A stretch of DNA of 64,000 bases, taken from positions 31,056,047-31,120,046 of the forward strand of contig OY978527.1 of the NCBI GenBank assembly GCA_963854835.1, given 5' to 3'. Below are positions 42,160-55,499 of this stretch, in pieces; position 1 is the stretch's first letter, and the number at the start of each line of letters is the position of its first letter. The stretch is from Megamerina dolium. Its lineage: Eukaryota > Arthropoda > Insecta > Diptera > Megamerinidae. The translations under genes and the position numbers were made by a program. The notes under the pieces were generated by a model that did not search any database, was not told the DNA's origin, and was given only the letters and a program-made list of their open reading frames with translations.

Positions 42160-45100
42160 ATCTACATGGTACCTACATTGTGTTAAATTGGCAATAATCA
42201 CAATAATTTCTGCATACGTCTATCTAAAAGCTAAATTATATCATAAGTACATACATACATATATACTTTAGTATATATGTATGTATGTCTTCTTTTCAAT
42301 TTTTAGCCACTAAGTACAAACATATACATACTTAGGCACATGTATTCGATATATGTAGGTACATATTCTTGTATGCATACTTACGTATAGATACAGATTC
42401 GGCGTCGAAGGAAAATAAATTTCCCAGTATTTTTTATCGTAGATACATCGTTGCTGCTCCTTCATTTGGTGTTTTTTTTTTCTATGTTTCTTCTTGTTTT
42501 GTTTTTCTCTCTTTTATTCTTTTACATGTAGATATTTACATGTTACATTTTTACCAATAACATAAGCGATGAAGTTCTATGCAATAAGCATGCATTCATC
42601 TCTTTCTTCCACATAAAGTCTCTATATGCACAAGCAATATTCATAGTAGATATTTTACTTTGGTATTTGATGTCAAGTTTACATCATGCTTGAATATGTA
42701 TCTATGCAGATACTATAAGCATGTATGTTTATTCATGTGTCCGTATGTGTAACTTATAAATGCATACAATCAATCTCACTAAAGTCTTTTCGTGCCTCGT
42801 GAATACGAGTGTGAGTGACTGTATCCAATATGTACATATTTGTATGGGCATTCGATGGATTCTAATTGAATACGATTGTTGCTTTTGTGTCTTTGAACAA
42901 TTTGTATTTATTCTTCTTGTGAATGTCGGCGTCGATAAAGTTTGAACCTCATTATTGTACTATGTGTTGAGTGAAACCATTTTTATTTATTGTGCCCACA
43001 TACATACATGTGTACATATTCGAATTAACAATGAACAACCGACAGATTGAAAAACAAACGAATGAATGAACAAATAAACGTGTAAGCGAATGAACAGGCA
43101 TGGCATAATAAATACATTTCTTTCCTCTCGCTCTTATGCGCAAAGAAATGTGCTAATGAATTTCTATTAACATCACACCTTTAGCTGATTACAAAAGAGT
43201 GCGTGGCTGCAGCTGAGCACAGGTACGATGGTAACGTGCGCCGTGAATTTAAGAAACAAGTGTGACCCAAGTCCATTTATTTCCATACTGAGATGTAAGA
43301 AATATTCGTAACTAATAACACGGCATTATACTGTCTATAATATTTTTAAAGTTATATAATTTACCAACTGATTGAGTACCTTTACAGGGGACTGGAGTCA
43401 CTTTCGATGCGAAATCATCCTTCAATAGTACGATTTTAATGAACTTTCCTCTATCATATAATTACAATACTCGTATACTTGTGTATGGTAGTCTCTCCAA
43501 GAGGTGGAAATGGAGACAGTAAGTATGTTCACAAGAAATGTTGGGAAGCAAAAATAAATGGTGGTCTTTGATATGTTCAGTCCTATTGTGTGTATTCAAA
43601 ACATATTCAGAACATATTTCCAACTAGAAATTATATTACACAACTAAAACCGAACTGTGGCAAGAAGCAATAACCGCTTAAGTAAAATTTATGAATTTTA
43701 GCTTTTTTAAATTTCTGAGAGAAAACAGTAAATAAACCAAAAACTCAATCAGTTGGTCGAATTTAAAAATGTTTAAGAACCTCAAGAAATACTTACTGTT
43801 ACAATTGGTATTTTGGGTTCATTCTTCCCAAAAAAATGAGTTTAAATAAATAACTTTTTTTTTGGTGTTTCTTGATCTTTTAAAAAAATGTTTATGTGAA
43901 TTTTACGAAAATATTACACAATATTTAATAAAATAAGCCGGTCTCGGTAGTGCATGTAACTCAATTCTCCCTTACCTTGACTACTCGCGAATACTATTTT
44001 TTGCCACAGATGTTATTTTTTTTTTTCAATTCTTTATTCATTTGAGCTTTGTTGTTTAATGTTCATTAAACTTGTAAGAAACATATTTGTTTTCAACTGC
44101 CTCTTAATGCTACTTCTGCAAATAATTTCAATTTATAAGAAATTATTGTAGAGGAAGTTGAGGTATTATTTTGGCCTCAAACTCGCAAAAAATTACGATT
44201 TCTAAAAATTTCAAAGCTTAGCTTTCTAGTACGAGAATTGGATTGTTGAATTGAATTTAATATTATTGACGGGACTCGTTTATTCGTGAATGAAAACGAA
44301 AGAATAGATCATAATTAATAAGCAAATAAGTGAAAATATTCGGGTTTGCTCCGGCGCAACTCAAGCGAGCACCTCAATCACAAATGATGCAATGAGTGGT
44401 TCACATTCTTCGGCATATTTTTCTTGCAAATTATGCAGAAATCAATGTCTTCCTCCAGGTCAGTTTCGGTAGGAGACGGTATTATCTTCTGCGGAGTCTT
44501 CGATATGCATAAGTGTCCATTCCAATCCCAAATGGTAATTTTACAAAATTTCAGCGAAGTCACAGTGTGTGTAGACAGGTCCAGTGCTCAATTAGCAATG
44601 AGCTTAGCATTAGACGAGTGGTGGCTGAAAGTGTAAAGCATTACTGGGGAAAAAATAACGTGCTCTACAAAAATACCCCGTTTTCAAGAATACCCCACCT
44701 TCCCCTACTAAAGTGTGATTAGCAAAAATAAATAAAATGTGTTACATTTTGTATGATATAGCCATGTTAAAGACATTTGATCACGGAATCACAAAGCTAA
44801 CAACCCAAAAATTCCTTTTCGACTATTATTGATTCTTTGTTGCTTTCGTTTGCACGTTTGTACACATAGAGTAAGAACTACTGGCTGATTACAAGTTTAC
44901 CACAAATACCAAATTCAAAAAACAAAAAATGGTTTTAAAGAAGAAAATTATCATTATCATATGCGCCCGGAATTATAAAACGCAGAAAGCCGAAGTAAAC
45001 CAAGAGATTGTTGCTTCTTCTACAAAACTTACTAAACACAAGAAAAGAGAACAAATAACAGGAAGTTTAGTTGGTGGAAAGAAGAGACACGTGTCAAAAG

Positions 45101-46030
45101 GTTTCAAATAGATCACGCTGTAGTGCAAAGGACCAATATATGCATCGATGCAGCAGCGTAACCAAATTATGTACATTTCTTTTACGATTGTAAACTACTG
45201 GAGCTTTCTGTCTTCTATGAGACATTGTTAAGCCAAGGCTACTGCACAAATCAAGTGTTAAATAATAATTTTGTCAATGATTATCACCAGTCAATATGAC
45301 ATCAAAGCAGAAGAACGTCATTATTAAGGCTTTCCACAAGTGCAATTTCGATGATATGCACAAATGCACATATGACGAATGTATAAACGTATAAATGTAA
45401 AAAATGCTAACAAACATGAGAAGCTGCAAAATAAACAGAACAATGAAGCTCTCATTAAAGAGTATGGCCATAAAGTGTAGATCGGTAATTTCCGATTGGG
45501 AACACCTGATCTCCCAAGAAGCAATTTGCACTTGATACAGTGAAAGTTGAAATACTTGCTGGTAGAGTTTCCATTACGCTCACGGAACTTTGTAGTAACA
45601 GTTTCGAGCTTTATAGAATTTTGGGGGGATAAATATGTTAAAGAGTCCTTAGAGCTTCCGTACGTTGACTATTAGAAAGGAAATCATTGTTACGATAGAA
45701 GTTCTGAATTGAAATAACTTCATGAAACCTTTATTTGGAATCCTCACCTCGTCCATATTTATCGCATGCATTGTATTAAAACTTTCTTTTCGGGTATTTT
45801 ATTTATTCTCAAATTTTTACAGATGCTAAAAGTGATTAAATGCTCACTGAGCATAATATTTTTCCTCTCACCCTTATCATCACCGTCTGAGCTGAACTTA
45901 TCGTAAAATGCAATTGTATCCAAAATGTACAAAAATGTTAACTTCCAACTTTTACAAGGGAGTGTATTCCATTTGACACCATGTTAACGCTACTCTCCTT
46001 CTCACCATCTCCAAATTAAATTTTCGTCCT
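42160..46030. other. Long intergenic stretch, mostly unassigned
   Basis: Contains (TACA/TATG) repeats near 42245-42360 and several T-rich runs. The minus frame 44378-44563 ends with DFCIICKKNMPKNVNHSLHH, a possible truncated Cys/His finger, but without further support. No host exon, RNA gene or defined element was recognised. Confidence 0.4.
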
Positions 46031-46035
46031 GTTTT

Positions 46036-46724
46036 TATACCCTGCATAATGCAATATGCAAGGTATATTCATTTCGGTCAGATGTTAGTGACCACTTGAA
46101 GGAATCTCCGTATATATAGATATAGATATACATTCGTGATCAGCGTCGCTTAAATTTTCGATTTAACGATGTCCGTCCGTCCGTCCCTCCGTCCGTCTGT
46201 CTGTCACCTGGATGGTTCGCACGATAACTTGAGTAAATATTGAGCTATTTCGACGAAATTTGGCACAAATAACCTATGATCCAAAAGTATGGAGGAGATT
46301 GATATTGGGTATGATCGGCCAATAGCCACGCCCACACCAAGCATTCAAAGCGACTAACCTCGGAATTTTCAAAATCTTTAATTTGCTATAACTCACTTAA
46401 TGCACCATCTGGGACAACAATATTTGGCAGATAGAGTTAAAATATACTACTACATAACCTTGCCAAAAATGGGCGAGCCACGCCTACTTTTTATTGTAGC
46501 TCCCATACAAAGTGTCTGTACTACTTTTAAATTGAAACAGCTGTAACTTCTACAATCTTCTGTCTAGAACAATCATAATTAATACTTAGGTTAATATGGT
46601 AGTTGTACATAATCTGGCAAAAAAATCAACATGCCACGCCCACTTCTTAATGGGGCTACGCTACAAAGTTGCGAAAATTTAAAAAAAATTAAACCGCTAT
46701 AACTTACGAACTATTCAACGTAGG

Positions 46725-46781
<57 letters not shown>

Positions 46782-46788
46782 GGGTATA
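46036..46788. repeat. ~750-bp repeat bounded by TATACCCTGCA inverted ends
   Basis: Starts TATACCCTGCATAATGCA and ends ATATATGCAGGGTATA. Internal features are (TCCG)n/(TCTG)n at about 46171-46203, repeated GCCACGCCCAC phrases (46325-46335, 46635-46645 variant) and a perfect (AT)n of about 52 bp just inside the right end (46727-46778). No coding capacity. I recall similar CCGTCCGTCTGTC/CACGCCCAC sequences dispersed in fly genomes, but cannot name the class. Confidence 0.6.
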
Positions 46789-46799
46789 ATTTGGTCGGC

Positions 46800-48580
46800 T
46801 CCAGCCGACTGTAAGGAGATTTTTATTTCTCTTTTTAGTTCATTTTGTGGGAGAAGCAACTACATACTTTCTGCTTCACTAGCTCACGCCAGCCTTCTTT
46901 GTTTTACCTCTAAGAGCTTTTGGTCTTCATAATCATCACCATTTTCCTAATTTACACGTTTGTTCTTGTTCTTATCATTTGTCTCATCTGCTTTCTTACA
47001 AGACGGCAGTGGCATGTCCTCATCAACATTAACATAACACTTCAACTACTTCCCTTCTCCAAATTAATCCATTAATATGGATCCATGGATATGGCATAGC
47101 ACACGATGTTCTAAGTTTGGTACATAGGTTACTCTCTTTTATGAGATTCTCTAACAAAAAAAGCCCATGGGTCAAAAAATAACCCCAACTTGAAGTCAGA
47201 ATTTCCAAAATTCTCGACGCTCATTACTATTTTCAGTAAAATATTTTTCTCAAGCGTACTTGCCCCATACATTTCAAAAATTGACGTGAATAAATTTGTT
47301 TGTTTGCTGTTTTGTTGTCTTATGAATCTCGTTCTTATTATGCGTTCGCTTATTAGCTTCCAGGTTCTAAGGGACTTATTCTAATTTTTGTTCAAGATAA
47401 AGCCAACGTAGTCTTTGTGGGTGTCATTTGATCTCTACCGGAATAAAGAAATTTCTAATTCGTTGGCCCATAATTTCAATGTCGAGTCGTATGAGTTGCG
47501 CCGTGTGCGTAAGGTGCGCATCTTAAACGTGAATGTATTGTATTGGTTATTTGAGATCTCTGCTATAGGTAAATTCGTGTTAAGGTTACATGCATTTTGC
47601 ACATCCAAATCTTTTGTGCAGGCTACCGAATCCGGAGGATTTATCAAATTACGATTACCCCCTAGAAATCTTTCAACCTCGACTTCTTGATCCATGTTTG
47701 CTTAACCCTTATACAAGAAGGTAGCTCAACCTGTGATCCGTCCGGTTGTCTACAGGTCGGCTTCCTTAAGAGAAGAATACCCTTAAGCGAATTTACACAC
47801 GTTTTTCAAACTGACAAACGAAAATGTGTTCCATGTAAACGTTTTCGAAACTTACACAGTTTAACTCGCTCATTACCTGTCATAATTTTTTTTTTTTATT
47901 TCGTTTACTAAATAGTGCATTATAGAATCGTTTAATGTACGAGTATATAGCATAAAAATAGAAAATTTGTAACAGGAATCAATCAAAGAATTTAATAATT
48001 TTTCATCGAAGAATTAATTGATTTGATTTTCAAAGCATTAGTTACTTTCCCGCTGGGATGTATACTGCACAACCATACATACTGTGTCGGTCTCTGTTCG
48101 CTTTTACTCCGATATGGTAGAACGTTAGTGAAAAACAAGCCTTACTACACAATTGTTCACTCATTGTGTGTATGTGTTGCTGTCGCTCTCAAGTCGTAAC
48201 CAATTGGCAATTTCGTTTTGTAAATTATGTGTTTTGAAATCACTAACAATAACAACTCAATTATCTTTGATTCACAACACCTCAAATAAAGAATAATATG
48301 CTCTGACAGCATATATGTAGGTACTGCAAATACAATACAATACAAATACGCATGCACAACTAAAAACTTAAGTTCTATTTGTTTCAACTAAAAAGGTTAG
48401 TGCATATATGTTACTTATAACCAAAAATGCTCTGCTATTCTACATTTGGAGATTCTAATAAAGTCCCACATAAAAATAATTTCTGTGTAAAATGAGTAAA
48501 ATTTAACTAGAGTTGAATTACGAAAGAATATTCCATTTTATCAAATGAAAGGCAACCGCTGCACATAAAATAAAAAATAA
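46800..48580. other. Intergenic DNA with unassigned frames
   Basis: 47415-47695 is open on both strands (91 and 86 codons). The minus version contains TFKMRTLRTRRNSYDSTLKL. I recognise no domain. The rest is AT-rich. Confidence 0.35.
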
Positions 48581-48584
48581 GAAA

Positions 48585-49815
48585 ACCCAGGACTTGATGG
48601 TATACTTAACGTGGTACTCAAGACAGCCATTAAAATGAAGCCAGAAGTTTTTGCGCTGCTATATACGGCCTGCTTTAGAGAAGGATCATTTCCACGTCGG
48701 TGGAAACGCCAAAGACTTGTCCTAATCCCCAAAGGCGATAAACCACCGGATGAACCGTCTTCATATCGTCCATTATGTATGCTGGATACTGCGGGTAAGG
48801 TACTGGAGCGGATCATATGCTCTAGACTGGAAAAATACACTGAAGGAGAAACAGGCCTTTCTGAAATGCAATGTGAAATGCTTTTTTTGCAATTTCACAC
48901 ACAGTGTGAAATAGAATGGAAAAGATGGAGAGGGGGCAATAAAGAATATTGTGCTATTGTAACCCTAGATATCAAAAATGCTTTTAATTCAGCAAAATGG
49001 TTGTATACACTAAATGCTCTTCGAGGTATCCATGCACCGGGGTACTTAATTTGAATAATTTCAAATTATTTTCAAAGTAGGACCCTGTACTATGACACAG
49101 AAGAAGGACCAAAGCAGTACAAGGTGACGGGTGGAGTACCGCAAGGCTCGGTACTGGGACTACTTCTATGGAATATTATGTACGACGTTATACTTAAAAT
49201 ACAGAAGCCGAAAGGAGTAGATATCATTGGGTATGCAGACGATTAAAAGTGTTAAACAGTGGCTCGAAGCAGTATTAATGAGTAGCCGGAAGAAGGTAGA
49301 GCATATTGATGTGCTTGTTGGTAGCCACATCATAACGTCCAGTCCATACATTAAGTACTTGGGAGTCCTATTGGACCGTGGGTTGAATTTTAAAGAACAC
49401 CTCAAATATGCGGGTGTTAAAGCTACAAAAGCTAGTGCGGCATTGTCGAGGCTCATGCCGAACATTGGTGGACCTCGTCAACAGATTAGAAATATACTCA
49501 CAGGCGTCAACAATATCAATAATAACGTACGCTGCACCAGTATGGGCTACAGCGACAGGTTGTAAGTAGTACATAAAAGGATAACAGCTGCATATAGATT
49601 ATCATCTCTAAGAGTATGTAGCGCATTTCACACAGTCTCTAATGATGCAGCGAATGCAATTGGGTGCCGATGTCCTATTGATATCATCGCAACCTAAGCG
49701 CAGTCAATTCGTGATAGTAAGAAACTACCGCAGGCTGAGCGGATAGAATTAGAGAATATAATTAGCCATAGTGAACGAGTATGGCAATATAGATGGGACG
49801 TACGTGTTGATGTAT
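48585..49815 (+). pseudogene. R1/LOA/I-type LINE ORF2 fragment: reverse transcriptase to C-terminus
   Basis: Starts inside RT with PGLDGILNVVLKTAIKMKPE, FPRRWKRQRLVLIPKGDKPP, SSYRPLCMLDTAGKVLERII and LEKYTEGETGLSEMQ, then CAIVTLDIKNAFNSAKW (first catalytic Asp). After a stop come VTGGVPQGSVLGLLLWNIMY and IIGYADD followed at once by TAA at about 49243 and a deletion. YIKYLGVLLDRGLNFKEHLK, further C-terminal pieces (AAYRLSSLRVCSAFHTVSND) and SERVWQYRWDVRVDVYI close the copy. Both catalytic Asp blocks are visible, but at least four breaks make it non-functional. Confidence 0.85.
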
Positions 49816-49829
49816 ATATTGGAAAATTC

Positions 49830-50838
49830 AATTCCTGCGCCAATGCAAAAGTACGATATTACAAAAAATGTAAAATACTGATTTGTCGTACAATTTTGGA
49901 TATTTGCACCATTCTTTTGTCTGAGTATACCAAATGTTGTTCTCGATATTTGTATGGCTTGACGTGATCACTACCGTCTGGAAATTACAAGTTATTCCCA
50001 TTGCAATTGCTTTTTGGAAATCGGGTCCCCGCTCCTGCACTGTTATTTTCCATTCTTAACCCGTCAGTGCGGTCACTGATCACCAATTCGAAGTGTTCGG
50101 AGAAGACTAATTTTCTGTAAATCCTGTCGAAAATGGGAGTGCACGGTGAATTCCTTACAATATCTGGTATTTTTATGTGTCCCTTTAAGTTGTCTCTTTT
50201 CATATAGAATAGATTGGGTAGCCTTATGGTAGTACAGACTGATGTTCTCTTAATCTCAAGACGAACAAAGGAGGTAGACCTGTGATAATTCCCAATGTTG
50301 CTCAAGCAGGATATTCTCTGAATTAGTTAGAATATGATATGCTTTGGAGGAGCTCGAAAATTGGAACAAATTCTTAATAATGAAAATAGCCACCCTTGAT
50401 CGATCGATACCGCTATCGCAAATCAACTTACATAATTCTGTTTGTAGACCGTTTATGTAACCGTTCAAGGCCCAAGATTCCTGAACAGCGACAAAATCTT
50501 TTGGCCTTCACACACGCCTTAAATCGGACTGGTCGATCATCAATATCCACAATGCGAATCAAAGCTCTTTTGGGTTTGGGGTTCTTCAGTGACAAACCAT
50601 GTCCTCTAAAACTGTGCACAATTTGTAATCCAGCGTGTTCAATCAGAACTGCCAGAGAGCCATAATTCAGAAGCAACGAATGCTGGTAAATTGTTTTGGA
50701 ATCAGGTTTGGGTCGTTTTAGCTTAAATGACACTTTTCGACCCATGGTCCTTAGATGGCCGTACCTACACCCTATCATTTTACTTGTTAAATTTTTGTCC
50801 ATCCAACAGAAAAGGCAGTTAGCAGACTCTTTCCGCAC
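49830..50838 (-). pseudogene. Unidentified broken coding relict
   Basis: Minus strand, read from 50838 downward: a 136-codon frame with CLFCWMDKNL and basic stretches, notably AVLIEHAGLQIVHSFRGHGL and KRALIRIVDIDDRPVRFKAC. It overlaps a second frame (50256-50468) with RSRVAIFIIKNLFQFSSSSK, and a third (49985-50305) with TTIRLPNLFYMKRDNLKGHI and PDIVRNSPCTPIFDRIYRKL. The three frames follow one another in order with small overlaps, as expected for one gene broken by frameshifts. I do not recognise the family. An endogenous viral fragment, an unfamiliar transposon ORF or a dead host gene are all possible. Confidence 0.4.
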
Positions 50839-50844
50839 TACAGC

Positions 50845-53800
50845 AATAGCGACAGATACAAATCAGAAAAGGTAATTAATGTAAAAAATAAAAGAAAATT
50901 TCGAACTGACTTTTGAACGTCAACTGTGTGAACGTATGTATGTGTGTTAATGGCATCAATTACAGCAATTTGACATTTTTTTAGACGCTTGCATATTTTT
51001 ACAATTATCGAGTAGATCTAATTAAAGGAATTCGGTTATTTTGTTCTACTCCTAGATATATGTAAGTACATGTGTATTTAAATGATATAAAAATAGGTCG
51101 TATCAATTACATTCTCATAATAACTACCTACCAACCTACCAGTTTTTGTTTCAATAGTATTCTTCATCCAAATGAACTACTTCGTATTTTTCTTTCAGTT
51201 TCATTGAATTTATCATATTTAATTGAGATTTCTGGTTAGTGTGGTTATACACATGTACATAAGTATACTACATGTATAAGTGATGGCGTGTTATGAAATG
51301 ATTATTAAATACATATCTTATACTCGCACAAACATACGCTGTTCCAACTTATTGAACAACAATACAAAAGCCTTTAACACAACACACTACGGCGTACAAT
51401 AATATCATGTGTAATAAATACAACCGTGTGTAGAGTGCTACTTGCCCAAAGTAATATAAGAAGAATAATAAACAATTTATATTCTTTATAAATCACCGCC
51501 GCCGCCGCCGCAGCCGCAGACACTATTAGAAAAATAACAATTTGGAAAAGAAAGAAAATGTGTACCTACGTAACGTAGGAGAGCTTAAAAACTAATGGTG
51601 ATGAATGATGAGCTATGCGCACGTTGATGAGTAGATGAAATATTAAAAGTACATTTTATAAAAGGGAACAACTTAATTAAATGTCGTAAACAATTGAAGT
51701 AAGAAATTAAAAAGAAGCAAATGTGAGTCGTACTCCTAACAGCACTTGCCACTGTCTGGTGCCAGTAAAACTATGTATACATATAACTATTTAATAACTA
51801 CTATACTCGTACATCAATTATATACGCTGCTGCTTCAGTAGCATAACTACACACATATACATATTTTATGTAACATAAAATCAATGAATTTCAATTCATA
51901 TTGTGTGTGCGTGTGTGTGTGTGTGTGTGTGTACGGTTTTTAAAAAGCATCTGAAATACAAATTGTTTCATTATCCCTTGGTGTTTGCCATTACAACGGA
52001 AGTCTGTAGAGGCAGGCATATAAGCATCTATGTATGTAAGTATTTCTATGTGCTATGGTAGTATGTATGTGCGGGAAGATTATTATATTTTTCATGAGAA
52101 ATTTTCATTTGAAATCATAACAAGTTAATTTGTACAGACTTGGTTGCCCATCTCCTTTGCCTATAAGTAATTATTACGATTATTATTATTAGGTGTTTTT
52201 CTTTTTTATTGTTTTGTTTTTGTTTTTAATAAGAACATCGAGAGTCTAAACACAAGTACGAAGTAGAAGAGTGAAAATTACATTAATAAAAATAGGCAGT
52301 TTTGTGGCAACAACGGTAGCTGATGCAGCTGAAATATTATATGTATATGTATTCACTTCCATAACAATGTTAACACATGAGTATGTATTAGTATGTATCA
52401 ATTGATGTTTGAACTTATTAGACAGCTGCGATAGCCCGAATAGTCCGACATGGTTCATTTTGTAGAGTTCATTAATTTTTTTCTTTAGGTCACAATTTTT
52501 TGTGCCTTGAGTTGATTTGTTGTTCTTCTCTTTTAATTGCTGATCTAGTTTCTGAAATCAGGAAATTGTTATTACTACTCCGTCTGATATCTGCTACTAT
52601 TGGGAGCCTAGTATGTTGTCAACATTTGTATAATTATGTATATGATGTTGAAGAGAAATTACTTTAGAAAATGGTCAAAAGAAATTAAATAAACAAAACA
52701 ATTAATGAGGGTAATTCCGCCCCATCATATTGAATACAGGCTAATTATTACTTATTATTTATGTAAGTATAGCTATACTTTTTTTTTTTTATTTTAATCA
52801 ACCAAGTAATTATACTTATATCTTAAATGCTATAACTACCTTGTTTGATTGCCAAACCTTGAATATATTATGTTTGTAATAAATAGTGTAGATACATACA
52901 ATTTTCAAAATTATGTAAAGCTAAGAGAATTAAATGAGAACTGAAAAAGGTTTCAAGCTTATCAAATTAAAACAATAAAGCATCAGCAAAACGACCACCA
53001 CCACCACCACCACAAGCACCAATCTTATCAGTAGCAAATCTAATTTTATTAACAAAAGAACCCGCCTAACAGGCACGATATGACACTAAGTCAAATGTAG
53101 AATGCAAGGAAGAGAAAAGGAATAAACAATTTTTATAAAACTTATCTACATCAAAATATCGGTACTAAGTATATCCTACAAATGCAAAAATAACAAAAAT
53201 TTTAACTTAGCCGAAAATCAAATTTAAAAAATTAGCCAACAAAAATAAATGCACACACATTCACCGTACCTAAGCTCATCGTGGATATACTACATAATGC
53301 TAATTTGCTGCAAAAATTACACAACTCCAAAATTCATATTATTGAGAAATCGCAAATTAATGCTTCAAGTGCTATCATTCCAACACGATAAAAGGGCTAG
53401 TAACACAGTGTTAATATATCGACTTGTGCAATTTAATTTTTTGAATCTTTGAGCGATAATTTATACTTGTGTTGCTATTGCCACAAAAGTACAACCCACG
53501 AAATTAATTAAGTTAAAATATATTATTGTGATTACAAACAAAAAATTACATTCATCGCTAATATTACTTGATAATTTTCATTGACTACACAAAATTCAAG
53601 ATATGCATTTGCGAACCTTATTCATATGCTCACGCTCGAAAAATTCGCATTTTGAGTTTTGTCGTTATTGCAGCGAGCGAGCAAAATATGTCTACATATT
53701 AGAAGTAACCCAGCAGGAAATTACGCAACACAATTGATGCATCTAATAAAAATTATTAAATTCTTTAATTGATTCAACTCAATTTCATGAAATTGATCCA

Positions 53801-53885
53801 AGTGAAACTCTTCCGAATTAACAATTGAGTAAGAAATAATGTTTGGAGTAAGCTTATATTCTTATTATATTATTATTATATTTGC
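50845..53885. other. Intergenic DNA with several microsatellites
   Basis: (GCC/CCG)n at 51497-51515, (GT)n at about 51902-51932, (CCA)n at about 52992-53015, T-rich tracts near 52781. No coding exon or transposon recognised. Confidence 0.45.
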
Positions 53886-53892
53886 GGTTATT

Positions 53893-54182
53893 ATATCAGC
53901 GGTTAGTACGTTGGCGTTCTGATATGTAAGTCGTGGGTTCAATCCCCGGCTGAAGCATAAATATAATATCGAAATGATTTTTCCATCTGTCGGCAAGCAA
54001 TTGGGGATTCTTCCGCCAGTAACAATTCGCCATGGAAAAGCTTCTAAAAGATCTCTGTGACAAAGCTCAGAAAAAGTGATGCCGGTCAGAAAAATAAGTA
54101 GGTCCCTAAAATTGTACTTGAAGAAAAACTTGGTCAAAGAACTCTTCGGGGCTTACAAATGTCAAATATTTATTTAATTTTT
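53893..54182 (+). mobile_element. tRNA-derived SINE copy with internal deletions
   Basis: Head TATCAGCGGTTAGTACGTTG, B box GTCGTGGGTTCAATCCCCGG, then the body with losses of the GAACGGTACCCA part and of part of CTAGAGTTCTGCCGTTCGGA. The 3' region ends CTTCGGGGCTTACAAATGTC then AAATATTTATT. Confidence 0.85.
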
Positions 54183-54436
54183 TTTTTCTGTAAGTTTTTA
54201 TTCAATAGAAATGTGAACAACTGTTCAAGTATGCTTTGAAAATGATTACAAATCTAATACTCAGAGGTATTCTGAAATCCGATCGAAATCAAAAAGGTGT
54301 TCTTCAATCCTATTGAAATTAGGAAATTTGAACAAAATACAAATCCTGTGTTGTGTCCATTGTTTACGTTTGTATTTCATTGTAACTTATTAATTTGTGA
54401 GTGAAAAAGTAGACTGTTTGTTATTGACAAATTTAA

Positions 54437-55168
54437 GGGGGAAGACCACCTTGAGCTGTCGGAAAATAAAGTATTTTCGGAATTTTTTTTCAGCATTAAA
54501 ACAACTTGCAATGATAAAATGTTTTATATGATTTTATTAGTTATCTTTTTTACAATAAATGTCAATTTTTTTTGCTTGGATCTCGGGCTCCCTGTACACG
54601 CTGCACCAGGTCCCGTAGCCCCCTTCCAGCTCGATTTTCCCCATCGGTGGGACATCTGGACCCTTGGCAAGTGAATCTGGAACAAAAGTTAAATAGGCAG
54701 GTTATTCTCCATATAATTTCGCACTGAAATACTGAAGCCGTTTTTTGAAAAGTTAATTTTTACGAAAATGGTGGCTATTTATAAAAAATTGTTAATTTTT
54801 TACCTGTAAAATTTGTCTCAAAATCGTTCTTTAAAAATCCAAATTATAAAATATCAAAAATGCCATCCAGTATTTCGATGCAGAATTAAATTCTCGATAA
54901 TTTTGCAAGGTTTCATCAAAATCGGTTGAAAACTGCAAGCGTGATATGTCCCACCAGTTTACAAAATGTCGTTTCGAGATAAACGCGTTTGAAGTTTTAG
55001 AAACTCGCTCAGTGCCCCGGGAAATTTTTTAAAAAATCGTCTCATTACCTCGGTAAAATGTTTCTGGCGGACTATAGATGCATAATACATTAAAATACAC
55101 ACCTCATAGAACATTTCAAGCAAAAAAAAAAAATTCGATTTTTTCAAACCGTCAAAGTGGTCTTCCCC
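54437..55168 (-). mobile_element. TTAA-flanked short element copy B
   Basis: Left end GGGGGAAGACCACCTTGA preceded by TTAA (54433-54436). Right end ...AAAGTGGTCTTCCCC, followed by TTTGTTAA rather than a clean TTAA. Internal sequence is collinear with the reverse complement of copy A, for example GGATCTCGGGCTCCCTGTAC at about 54580 and CCAGATTCACTTGCCAA in inverse at about 54665. A 22-bp stretch near 54640-54665 (GTGGGACATCTGGACCCTTG) is absent from copy A. 732 bp, no transposase. Confidence 0.85.
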
Positions 55169-55495
55169 TTTGTTAAAAACTTTAATAAAATAAAAGTAGA
55201 GAACAAAATACGAGTATATTGGAAAAAAATACGAGAATTTAGATTCATTCAGATTCATTATAAGTAAAATTAATGAATGACTTTATAAATTATTAATAAT
55301 TTGGTTTAATTTTCACTTTAGATTTATAGCTCAATACCGACTCAATAAAGATGCATTATCCACGATATTAAGGTAAATGTCCATTCCACCTCTTCTTCAA
55401 TTGGCTACAAGATTGAGGTTTTCAGCTGCAGGAGGTTACTAGAGATCAGCAGTAAATTACTGTGAGTTGAGTTACTTTATAAGTATGTTTGATTT
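55169..55495. other. Intergenic spacer, nothing recognised
   Basis: AT-rich spacer between the TTAA element and the ~660-bp element. No coding signal. Confidence 0.4.
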
Positions 55496-55499
55496 GTTA

